This document shows positions 36,878-44,602 of a stretch of DNA of 64,000 bases, piece by piece. The position numbers and the translations under genes were made by a program. The notes beneath the pieces are model-generated. The model worked only from the letters and a program-made list of their open reading frames with translations, ran no database searches and was not told the DNA's origin. Source of the stretch: Marinobacter nitratireducens (lineage in GTDB: Bacteria > Pseudomonadota > Gammaproteobacteria > Pseudomonadales > Oleiphilaceae); assembly GCF_000708045.1 (NCBI RefSeq), contig NZ_ANIE01000001.1, forward strand, positions 62,001 to 126,000, in the 5' to 3' direction. The first letter of the stretch is position 1; each line of letters begins with the position of its first letter.

Positions 36878-38095
36878 ATGCTCACACTCACCAGCATCTG
36901 GACAACAGTTCTACTCGCCGCAGCGGTGGCACTGGGTCCGCTTGCCACGGATATGTATCTGCCGGCGTTGCCCCAGATAGGTTCCGATTTCGGAACGGGA
37001 ACGGATCAGGTCCAGCTCACCCTGAGCCTCTACATGGCAGGGTTTGCGATTGCCCAGTTGATCTGCGGGCCATTGGCCGACCGTTTCGGACGCAAGCCGA
37101 TCATGATTGGCGGCATGGTGCTGTTCGCGCTGGCCAGTGTGGGCTGCGCGTTCGCCACAAACATAGAGACGCTGATTGCCTGCCGTTTCCTGCAGGCGCT
37201 GGGCGGTTCGGCCGGCCCGGTACTGGGGCGGGCAGCGATCCGGGATATCTACACACCAAGAGAAGCCGCGAAGATTCTCGCGATCCTGGCCAGCATGATG
37301 GCACTGGCCCCGGCCGTTGCGCCAACCATCGGCGGTTTCCTCGTCGCGGGCATGGGTTGGTCTTCTATTTTTATCGTACTGGCGCTCTATGCTCTTTTGA
37401 TGGCTGGTGTCGTCGCTTTCGGTATTCCTGAGCCTATGAAAGCGGAGTACCGCCAGCCTCTCAGGCTCTGCAACTTAGTCGGGAATTACCGCCAGATCGG
37501 TACCGATGTGAGCTTTCTCGGCTATACCCTGACCAACGCGCTGATTTTTTCCGGCCTGTTTGCCTTCCTGTCCGGCTCATCGTTTGTTCTCATCGATTTT
37601 CTTGGCGTTGAACCACAGCACTTTGGGCTCTACTTCGCAGGCATCGTTATAGGCTATATCTCCGGCAACCTGACGGCAGTCCGCCTGAGCCGCAACCTGG
37701 TTCCCGATCAAATTCTCGTGCGCGGTCTTCTGATTGCCGTTGCAGGCGGTGTTTCCATGGCGGGGCTGGCCATGGCAGAGGTCTACAGCCCATGGGCGGT
37801 GATCATCCCGCAGGCCGTATTCATGGCTGGGACCGGTATGGTACTGCCTCAGACGATGGCAGGTGCATTGGCCAACTTCCCGCGCATGGCCGGTTCTGCC
37901 TCGGCCCTGTTCGGATTTGTGCAAATGGCCGTTGCCGCCATGGCCGGTGCTCTGGTGGGCCACCTGCATGACGGCACGTCACTGGTTATGTCAGTCATCA
38001 TCGCCGGCTGTGCCTGTGCGTCCCTGGCCAGCTATCTGCTGTTTGTTAAACGAAACCCTGCACCCGGTTTCGAACCACAGGGCGCTTCCGCTTAA
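36878..38095 (+). CDS. Bcr/CflA-type MFS drug efflux transporter
   Basis: 405 residues with 12 hydrophobic helices. The N-terminal helix has LGPLATDMYLPALPQI, typical of the Bcr/CflA family, and ADRFGRKP is the MFS loop 2-3 motif. It would export drugs by proton antiport. I place the start at ATG 36878 (MLTLTSIW) because the longer open frame runs through repeat copy 2. Confidence 0.88.
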   Translation: MLTLTSIWTTVLLAAAVALGPLATDMYLPALPQIGSDFGTGTDQVQLTLSLYMAGFAIAQLICGPLADRFGRKPIMIGGMVLFALASVGCAFATNIETLIACRFLQALGGSAGPVLGRAAIRDIYTPREAAKILAILASMMALAPAVAPTIGGFLVAGMGWSSIFIVLALYALLMAGVVAFGIPEPMKAEYRQPLRLCNLVGNYRQIGTDVSFLGYTLTNALIFSGLFAFLSGSSFVLIDFLGVEPQHFGLYFAGIVIGYISGNLTAVRLSRNLVPDQILVRGLLIAVAGGVSMAGLAMAEVYSPWAVIIPQAVFMAGTGMVLPQTMAGALANFPRMAGSASALFGFVQMAVAAMAGALVGHLHDGTSLVMSVIIAGCACASLASYLLFVKRNPAPGFEPQGASA

Positions 38096-38219
38096 TCATC
38101 ATCGTCAGGCAGCTTCGCTTGTGCAGACATGGGAATCAGATGCAAGATAGTCCGAATTGGGCTACACAGAGTACATCTGAATACTCCGATCCGAATTCCC
38201 AACCACAAGGAGCAGACAC

Positions 38220-38717
38220 ATGAGCAAGGTTACCCTGGGCGGAGACCCTATCGAACTGAGTGGCAAATTCCCCGCAGCCGGCGAAAATGCCGCCCCGTTT
38301 ACGCTCACCAGCAGCGGCCTGGAAGAGGTTAAGCTCGACAACTACGCGGGCAAGCGCAAGATCCTGAACATCATCCCCAGCATCGACACCGGTGTCTGTG
38401 CCGCCTCCACGCGCAAGTTCAATGAAAAAGCCAGCAGCCTCGATAACACCGTTGTGCTGGTCATCTCCGCAGACCTTCCTTTCGCCGCTTCACGCTTTTG
38501 TGGCGCCGAAGGCCTGGAAGACGTGGAAACACTCTCCACCTTCCGTAATTACAGCTTCCAGCAGGACTACGGCGTCGCCATTCAGGACGGCCCCCTGGCT
38601 GGTCTGTGTGCCCGTGCGGTTATTGTGCTGGATGAAGACAACAAGGTGCTGCACAGCGAGCTCGTCAAAGAAATCAAGGAAGAGCCGGACTACGAGGCCG
38701 CACTGAAGGCCCTGTAA
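38220..38717 (+). CDS. tpx: Thiol peroxidase Tpx
   Basis: 165 residues. Atypical 2-Cys peroxiredoxin with the peroxidatic Cys in [12 protein letters not shown] (near residue 60) and the resolving Cys in SRFCGAEG (near 94), the usual Tpx spacing. It reduces lipid hydroperoxides and peroxide using thioredoxin. AAGGAG precedes the ATG by 8 bases. It is probably a single-gene unit between an MFS gene and repeat copy 4. Confidence 0.95.
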   Translation: MSKVTLGGDPIELSGKFPAAGENAAPFTLTSSGLEEVKLDNYAGKRKILNIIPSIDTGVCAASTRKFNEKASSLDNTVVLVISADLPFAASRFCGAEGLEDVETLSTFRNYSFQQDYGVAIQDGPLAGLCARAVIVLDEDNKVLHSELVKEIKEEPDYEAALKAL

Positions 38718-38763
38718 GCCACCATCAGGATGTCTTCCCTGGCAGGCAGTTCAGATGCCCGGC

Positions 38764-38872
38764 TCAGCCGAGCGAAGGCCTCACTACCGACTGTGCATTG
38801 CCAAGGATGGCAATGCCAAGCCCCCATGGATGGGTTCACGGCGTGCCGGTAGTGAGGCCTTTGCTCGGCTGA
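38764..38872. repeat. Palindromic element, copy 4 (diverged core)
   Basis: Outer arms of 26 bp match at 25 positions (38764-38789 and 38847-38872) and are unrelated to the arms of copies 1-3. The 57-nt core keeps the order of parts: hairpin A is now GCATTGCC-AAGGAT-GGCAATGC (8 perfect pairs) and hairpin B is CCCAT-GG-ATGGG, a compensated A-T to C-G change. It lies between tpx and the MATE gene. Confidence 0.85.
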
Positions 38873-38943
38873 CAGCACCATATTCAGAAAGCGGACTCTG
38901 TTAGAATCACCGCTCATTTTCAATTAACCCCGGACATCACCCA

Positions 38944-40281
38944 GTGAGCCACCCGCCAAACCCCGCCAGCCTCCCCCGCCAGCTTTATTCGATGACCTGG
39001 CCCATGCTGTTTGGCGTACTCTCCCTGATGACTTTCCAGCTGGCCGACTCGATATTTGTCGGCCAGCTCGGGCGCGATCCTCTGGCGGCACAGGGGTTTA
39101 CCGTTCCGATACAGCAACTGGTCAGCGGAATGTATGTGGGCTTGGGCATCGCCACCACGGCCATTATTTCCCGCACTCTGGGGCAGAACGACGAAATGCG
39201 GGCCAGACGGCTCGGCGGACTGGTTATTACCACCGGGGCAAGCCTCGCAGCGACGTTGTGTCTTGCTGTGTGGCTGCTCCAGGATCTGATTCTGTCGTTG
39301 CTCGGAGCCGACCCCTCTCTGCTTCCCACCATTCGCGAATACTGGGCGGTCTGGCTGGTCTCTGCCTGGGCTGGCGCCATGGCGTATTTTGGCTACAGCG
39401 TGTGCCGCTCCAACGGCGACACCAAGGTTCCTGGATACGTGATGATCGCCACCAGTTTGCTCAATATCGCGCTTGATCCACTCTATATCTTCGTCTTCGG
39501 CTGGGGACTGCCCGGCGCAGCCTGGGCCACGCTCACCGCGTTCGGGATTGGCGTCCTGGTGGTTTACCCGACCTTGATGCGCCGGCAGTGGATCAGTTTT
39601 GATCTGGGCAACCTGTCACTGATCAAATCACTGCGGCAGCTTGGGGGTATTATGGCACCGGCGATGGTCAGCCAGCTGATGCCGCCGCTCTCAGCAATGC
39701 TGGCAACTGCCCTGGTAGCAGGCTTTGGCTCTGCAGCCGTCGCTGCCTGGGGCCTGGGCACCCGGCTCGAGTTTTTCTCCATTGTTGTTGTACTGGCCCT
39801 GACGATGTCGATGCCACCAATGATTGGTCGTCTTCGCGGTGCAGGGGACATTGAGCAAATCCGACAACTGATAAGAATCGCGGTGCGCTTCGTGGTGGGC
39901 TGGCAATTGGCTATCGGCATCGTCTGGCTACTAACGTCGGGGCTGGTGTCAGAGCTATTCAGTAGTGATGACTATGTGCAGGAGGTGCTGGGAGACTACC
40001 TTGTGCGTGTGCCGTTGAGCTACAGCGGCCTCGGCGTCTGCATGCTGATGGTGTCTGTCTGCAACGCTCTGGGCCTGCCGATGCGGGCCCTGCTGGTGTC
40101 CACTCTGCGGTTGTTTGCCTGTTATCTGCCGCTACTTTGGGTCGGCTCCCAGCTGGGCGATTTGTCCGGTTTGATGACCGGCGCGCTGGCCGGGAACCTG
40201 CTTGCCGGTGTCATGGCCTACAGTTTCTATCGCGCGGGCATGAACAAATTACGCTCGGAGTTGGCCTCAGCTGAAGCGTGA
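38944..40281 (+). CDS. MATE-family multidrug exporter
   Basis: 445 residues with 12 hydrophobic helices in two similar halves. FQLADSIFVGQLG in helix 1 and GLGIATTAIISRTLGQ are typical of the DinF/NorM superfamily. It exports cationic drugs in exchange for sodium or protons. The start is GTG 38944; the ribosome site is weak and ATG 38992 is an alternative. The 3' end overlaps the convergent thioesterase gene by 15 bases. Confidence 0.88.
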   Translation: MSHPPNPASLPRQLYSMTWPMLFGVLSLMTFQLADSIFVGQLGRDPLAAQGFTVPIQQLVSGMYVGLGIATTAIISRTLGQNDEMRARRLGGLVITTGASLAATLCLAVWLLQDLILSLLGADPSLLPTIREYWAVWLVSAWAGAMAYFGYSVCRSNGDTKVPGYVMIATSLLNIALDPLYIFVFGWGLPGAAWATLTAFGIGVLVVYPTLMRRQWISFDLGNLSLIKSLRQLGGIMAPAMVSQLMPPLSAMLATALVAGFGSAAVAAWGLGTRLEFFSIVVVLALTMSMPPMIGRLRGAGDIEQIRQLIRIAVRFVVGWQLAIGIVWLLTSGLVSELFSSDDYVQEVLGDYLVRVPLSYSGLGVCMLMVSVCNALGLPMRALLVSTLRLFACYLPLLWVGSQLGDLSGLMTGALAGNLLAGVMAYSFYRAGMNKLRSELASAEA

Positions 40282-40692
40282 CCGGAACGATTCCGGCATG
40301 GCAACCACTTCCTTGCGCTGGTAGTTGAAGAAGACAAACCCATATTTGGCCAATGCCACCGGCTGGCCGCTCTCGGCCTTGGTGACCCGAAACACGAAAT
40401 CCCCGCCATATTGGTTGAAATCCATCAGCCCCACTTCAAAACGCAGCATTTCCGGGAAGAAGGACTCTGACTGGTACATGGTGGCCAGGTCGGTCACGAT
40501 GATGCCGACACCATCGTTTCCTGCTTCCTGGACACCGTAGCTCACCAGGAACTGGGCGCGGGCCTCGGACAGCATGGAGATCAAGGCGTCGTTGCCGAGA
40601 TGGTTGGCGCCGTTGATGTCGGTGATGCGTACCGGCATCCTGGTTTCGAAGCAGAAGGCATCGTCGGGGAAGGCGAGTTTGATTCTGGCCAC
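40267..40692 (-). CDS. Hotdog-fold acyl-CoA thioesterase-like protein
   Basis: 141 residues of the 4HBT hotdog type: VRITDINGANHLGNDALISMLSEAR in the region of the catalytic Asp/Asn and long helix, then the strand LRFEVGLMDFNQYGGDFVF. It would hydrolyse acyl-CoA or acyl-carrier thioesters; the substrate is unknown. It is divergent from the Nudix-MBL gene, with repeat copy 3 between them. Confidence 0.75.
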   Translation of the reverse strand: MARIKLAFPDDAFCFETRMPVRITDINGANHLGNDALISMLSEARAQFLVSYGVQEAGNDGVGIIVTDLATMYQSESFFPEMLRFEVGLMDFNQYGGDFVFRVTKAESGQPVALAKYGFVFFNYQRKEVVAMPESFRSRFS

Positions 40693-40814
40693 TGGGAGGT
40701 CCTGTTGTGGGGTTCTGGTTGGGGTGAATCATACGCCTTTGGGTTTTGCTGTTCATCCTGGCGTAGATTCAGTTATCTTGCTTATTTGACTCTTGCGCAA
40801 TAACTTTGGGGGTT

Positions 40815-40920
40815 GGGGCACGAAAGAGGGCTTCCAAAACCCGCTCAAGCACATCCATGTGGCGCTTGGGCTCCGCCATCCTTGGCTCCGCACAGTTTTG
40901 GAAGCCCTCTTCCGCGCCCC
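40815..40920. repeat. Palindromic element, copy 3 (short core)
   Basis: Outer arms of 26 bp match at 24 positions (40815-40840 and 40895-40920). The 54-nt core is in the orientation of copy 1 and is four bases shorter after CCGCTC. CACATCCATGTG is intact, and both GGCTTCGC repeats carry the same T to C change (GGCTCCGC). It sits between divergent genes, so it cannot be a terminator for either. Confidence 0.9.
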
Positions 40921-40979
40921 ATATCCGACCAAGTTCGCGCACCTGGCCACCCAAACATAACGAAAAGATCGGGAATTCT

Positions 40980-42617
40980 ATGGACATTCGCCCTGCTGCC
41001 ACTCTGGTTTTGACCCGCGACACCAAGCAAGGAATCGAGGTGCTGTTGTTGCAGCGCACCTGGGAAGCGGTGTTTATGCCCGGCTATTTTGTCTTTCCCG
41101 GAGGCGCGGTGGATCAGAGTGAATCGGCGGCCCGGGAACATGCGCTTGGTCGGGATGATCGCCAGATCAGTCGGATCATGAGTCTGGATGAAGGCGGTGC
41201 GGATTTCATGTTGGCGGCTGTCCGGGAGTGCTTTGAGGAGGCCGGGATTCTGGTGGCGTTCGACAGCGAGAACCAGCTTGTCGGGGCGGATCATCCGGTT
41301 CATGGGGATCGGCAGGCCGTGTTCCGTGGGGAATTGTCTCTGGCGGAATTGTGTCAGCGGCATGGGTTGTCGGTGCCGCTGGACCGGCTGGCCTATCTGA
41401 GCCACTGGACGACGCCTCCGGGGCCGCCGCGGCGTTTTGACACGCGTTTTTTTGTAACCACGGCGCCAGAAGGCCAAAGCGCCAGTCACGATGGCGTTGA
41501 GACCATTGATTACGTCTGGATTTCCCCGGCAGAGGCGCTTGCGGATCATCGGGCCGGGCGGCGGTTGATCGGTTTGCCGACGCTGAGAACCCTGCGGGTG
41601 CTGAGTGACTTCCCGGATACCGAAGCCCTGATGCGTTTTGCCCACGCCAATTCCCCGGAGCCGTTGCCGGAGAAACCATGGCCAGCGCTGAAGAAGGGTA
41701 AGCCAGTGATGCTGGAACCGGGCGCGCCGGCTTACGATGAGGCAGCAAAGCTGGACCCGGAAGGTGAAGGGCATGTGAAGGCGGAGATTGTTCCGGGCGA
41801 GGCGATTGAAGTGGCGGCCCGGGTGATCCGGTTGACGGCACCGAACCCCGGCATGATGACCGGTCCGGGTACCAATACCTACATTCTCGGTCATGACCGG
41901 TTCACGGTCATTGACCCGGGTCCCGATGACCCGGCCCACATTCAGCGTATTCTTGACATTACCGGCGGCAACATTGATCAGGTCGTGGTCACCCACACCC
42001 ATCGGGATCATTCCCCAGGCGCGACGCCGCTGAAACAGGAGACCGGCTGCACACTCATCGGATTACCTGCACCGGAGGGCCCCGCGCAGGATACCGACTT
42101 TGCCCCTGACCAGCAGCCGGACGACTGCAGCACCATCAAGACCGATGCAGGCCTGCTGAAGGTCATTCATACACCAGGCCATGCCTCCAATCATGTGTGT
42201 TTCCTGCTGACCGGTGAAGGCATGCTGTTTTCCGGTGACCATATCATGCAGGGCTCGACGGTGGTGATAAATCCGCCGGACGGGGATATGAAGGCGTATC
42301 TGGAATCACTGTATGGGTTACTGGCCGAGCAGGTGAGCTATATCGCACCGGCCCACGGTTTTCTGATGGCAAGACCGGAAGCGGTTATTGATTATCTGAT
42401 TACCCACCGGCTGGCGCGGGAGCACAAGGTGGCTCGGGCTCTGAAACAAGGCTCACCCGGCACACTTAAAGACCTCACCGCAGCGGCCTACGACGACGTG
42501 CCAACGGCGTTGCATGGTCTGGCGGCACGATCAGCTCTGGCACACCTGCTCAAGCTGGAGCAGGACGGCAGGGCCTGTCAGAAAAGCGATCTCTGGCACG
42601 CCACGCCCGGGAACTAG
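40980..42617 (+). CDS. Nudix hydrolase fused to a metallo-beta-lactamase-fold hydrolase
   Basis: 545 residues. The N-terminal half (about 1-230) is a Nudix domain with a long insert: FPGGAVDQ early and the box RECFEEAG later, like NUDT19/NUDT8-type coenzyme A hydrolases. The C-terminal half (about 270-545) is an MBL-fold domain with THTHRDHSPG, HTPGHASNH and FSGDHIMQG, closest by eye to the LACTB2 type. The start is set at ATG 40980 because the frame upstream is repeat copy 3. The two domains may act on nucleotide or CoA-linked products, which is unproven. Confidence 0.85.
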   Translation: MDIRPAATLVLTRDTKQGIEVLLLQRTWEAVFMPGYFVFPGGAVDQSESAAREHALGRDDRQISRIMSLDEGGADFMLAAVRECFEEAGILVAFDSENQLVGADHPVHGDRQAVFRGELSLAELCQRHGLSVPLDRLAYLSHWTTPPGPPRRFDTRFFVTTAPEGQSASHDGVETIDYVWISPAEALADHRAGRRLIGLPTLRTLRVLSDFPDTEALMRFAHANSPEPLPEKPWPALKKGKPVMLEPGAPAYDEAAKLDPEGEGHVKAEIVPGEAIEVAARVIRLTAPNPGMMTGPGTNTYILGHDRFTVIDPGPDDPAHIQRILDITGGNIDQVVVTHTHRDHSPGATPLKQETGCTLIGLPAPEGPAQDTDFAPDQQPDDCSTIKTDAGLLKVIHTPGHASNHVCFLLTGEGMLFSGDHIMQGSTVVINPPDGDMKAYLESLYGLLAEQVSYIAPAHGFLMARPEAVIDYLITHRLAREHKVARALKQGSPGTLKDLTAAAYDDVPTALHGLAARSALAHLLKLEQDGRACQKSDLWHATPGN

Positions 42618-43261
42618 ATACTCTCCCGGGCGCAGTCCTCGCCATAACAATGCTGAAGAGCGTAAAAATAGGTATCGATGGTGCGCTCAGCTTCCGGCTC
42701 AAAGTCAAAGGAACCTGGCAGCAACAGCCACATGTATACCAGCCCGGTGAGCTGCACGTGCAGTTGGACAATCGCCAGTTCAATGTTGATATCGGCGGGT
42801 AACTGGCCACGTCTCAAGGCATTCTGCAGCGCCTTGCGGATGCGTTCCGAGCCATCAAGGAACGCCTGCCGGTGCTTGCTGCCCAGCGGCTCGTTTTCCT
42901 CGGTCATCTCACACTTCAGGAACATGATCTCATAGACCCGGCGCCGGCGTGGATCGCGGGCAATCTGTTGGGTCAAATAGACCAACAGTTCCCGGAAGCG
43001 CCCCAGCGGGTCAGGCTCGTCGGGGTGCTCGATGGCATCGTGCAGCATTTCCAGCGGCGTTTTCAGGCGTTCGATCATGGCTTCAAATACATCGTGTTTG
43101 TTTTTGAAGTGCCAATAGATCGCCCCACGGGTTACCCCGGCCGCCACCGCAATGTCATTCAGAGACGCCTTGGAAACCCCTTTCTCGTAGAACACATTCT
43201 CCGCCGCCTCTATCAGCATCTCCCGGGTTTTCTGAGCATCTTCTTTGGTGCGCCGAGCCAT
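42614..43261 (-). CDS. acrR: AcrR/TtgR-type TetR repressor of the adjacent RND pump
   Basis: 215 residues. The N-terminal TetR domain has ARRTKEDAQKTREMLIEAA and the helix-turn-helix SLNDIAVAAGVTRGAIYWHF, close to AcrR, TtgR and MexR-partner regulators. The C-terminal ligand domain is variable. It is divergent from the pump genes, with a palindrome matching the E. coli AcrR operator in the gap. I start at MARRTKE (43261). It overlaps the end of the Nudix-MBL gene by 4 bases. Confidence 0.9.
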   Translation of the reverse strand: MARRTKEDAQKTREMLIEAAENVFYEKGVSKASLNDIAVAAGVTRGAIYWHFKNKHDVFEAMIERLKTPLEMLHDAIEHPDEPDPLGRFRELLVYLTQQIARDPRRRRVYEIMFLKCEMTEENEPLGSKHRQAFLDGSERIRKALQNALRRGQLPADINIELAIVQLHVQLTGLVYMWLLLPGSFDFEPEAERTIDTYFYALQHCYGEDCARESI

Positions 43262-43303
43262 GACCGCTCCTGTAAACGTCTCGCAAACATAGTATTTGTC
43301 ACT

Positions 43304-43329
43304 ATACATACATTCGTGAATGTATGTAT
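43304..43329. promoter_or_regulatory. AcrR-type operator palindrome
   Basis: A perfect 12-2-12 dyad: ATACATACATTC, spacer GT, GAATGTATGTAT. It matches the E. coli acrA operator as I recall it (TACATACATT-TGTG-AATGTATGTA). It lies 42 bases from acrR and 86 bases from acrA and should repress both directions until a drug binds AcrR. Confidence 0.88.
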
Positions 43330-43415
43330 CATCGTAATTCCACTGACACACCCTGTATCGGCCGGTAGAGGTCCCTACTCCTGCTATCCGGCCACTCAGT
43401 TCCGTTGAGGTAATC

Positions 43416-44597
43416 ATGCGCCATTCTACGCAATCCGTGCTTTTATTGCTGTTCACATCGTTTCTGTTGTCCGCGTGTGGCGAACAGCAGGCGACTGCCC
43501 AGGCCGCAACACCGCCCCCGCCCCAGGCAGGATTCGTGCTGGTCGAAGAAAAACCGTTCACCCTGGTGAACGAGCTGCCAGGCCGTACCACGCCGTACCA
43601 GATTGCCGAAGTCCGCCCGCAGATCACCGGGCTGATTGAGGAGCGTCTGTTTGACGAAGGCGAAACCGTTGAGGCCGGCCAGGCCCTGTACCGGATTGAC
43701 GACAAGCTTTATCGGGCAGCGCTGGCCAGTGCAAAAGCCGATCTGGCCAACGCCAAAGCGAATCGGGAGTCCGCCGAGCTCACGGCCAAACGCTACGAAA
43801 AGCTGATCAAAACCGGTGCGGTCAGCCAGCAGGAACTGGATCAGGCCCGAGCCACCTTCAACGCCTCCAGCGCCCAGGTTGCTGCCGCTGAAGCGGCGCT
43901 CGACACAGCCCGAATCAATCTCGAATACACCCGCATTGAGGCGCCGATCAGCGGACGCATCGGCCGTTCCAGCGTGACCGCTGGCGCGTTGGTGACCGCC
44001 AATCAGGCCTCTGCTCTGGTGACCATTCGCCAGCTGGACCCGATCTATGTCGACCTGACCCAGTCCTATGGCGAGCTGCAGCAACTGCGTGATGCCCTGG
44101 CCAGCGGACAGCTGGAAACCCTGGGCGACGACAAGGCTCCGGTGCGTCTGGTGCGGGAAAACAACCGTGATTACTCCCATGAAGGCACACTCCAGTTCTC
44201 TGAATACGCCGTTGATGAAGCCACCGGCTCAGTGACCCTTAGGGCCCTGTTCCCGAACCCTGAGCAGGCACTTCTGCCGGGCATGTTCGTGCGCGCACAA
44301 CTGCCGCAGGCCGAGCGCAGCAATGCGGTTCTGGTTCCCCAGAAGGCGGTCAGCCGCGAACCCAACGGGCAGGCCGTGGCCATGGTCATTGGCGAAGGTA
44401 ACACCGTGGAAAAACGCCAGGTGAACACCGAAAAAGCCGTTGGTAACCAGTGGCTGATCCGCTCCGGCCTGAACGCCGGTGACCGACTGATTGTTGACGG
44501 GCTGCAGAAAATCCGCCCCGGCGCCGTGGTCACTCCTGTCGATATCGCCAGCGAAACCGCCAACACCAACACCCAAGACACTGACTCCCGGGGCTGA
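43416..44597 (+). CDS. acrA: RND efflux periplasmic adaptor (AcrA/MexA type)
   Basis: 393 residues. A lipoprotein signal ends in LLSACG. The lipoyl halves, alpha hairpin ([20 protein letters not shown]) and beta-barrel regions follow in the MexA/AcrA order, and [20 protein letters not shown] is the family signature. It bridges the inner-membrane pump to the outer-membrane channel. GAGGT lies 6 bases upstream of the ATG, and acrB follows after 5 bases. Confidence 0.93.
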   Translation: MRHSTQSVLLLLFTSFLLSACGEQQATAQAATPPPPQAGFVLVEEKPFTLVNELPGRTTPYQIAEVRPQITGLIEERLFDEGETVEAGQALYRIDDKLYRAALASAKADLANAKANRESAELTAKRYEKLIKTGAVSQQELDQARATFNASSAQVAAAEAALDTARINLEYTRIEAPISGRIGRSSVTAGALVTANQASALVTIRQLDPIYVDLTQSYGELQQLRDALASGQLETLGDDKAPVRLVRENNRDYSHEGTLQFSEYAVDEATGSVTLRALFPNPEQALLPGMFVRAQLPQAERSNAVLVPQKAVSREPNGQAVAMVIGEGNTVEKRQVNTEKAVGNQWLIRSGLNAGDRLIVDGLQKIRPGAVVTPVDIASETANTNTQDTDSRG

Positions 44598-44602
44598 TAG
44601 CC

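Noticed and set aside
36737..40920. Repeat elements as integron attC sites
   Set aside because: attC sites keep conserved outer core sites (RYYYAAC/GTRRRY-like) and variable centres; here the centre is conserved and the arms vary. No integrase or cassette pattern is seen.
40815..40920. Repeat elements as simple bidirectional terminators
   Set aside because: Copies 3 and 5 lie between divergent genes, where no terminator is needed, and the enclosed cores are too long and too conserved for plain terminator loops.
42614..43705. Extended acrR reading frame of 363 codons
   Set aside because: The extra N-terminal codons run through the operator and the acrA start region; the TetR domain begins at 43261.
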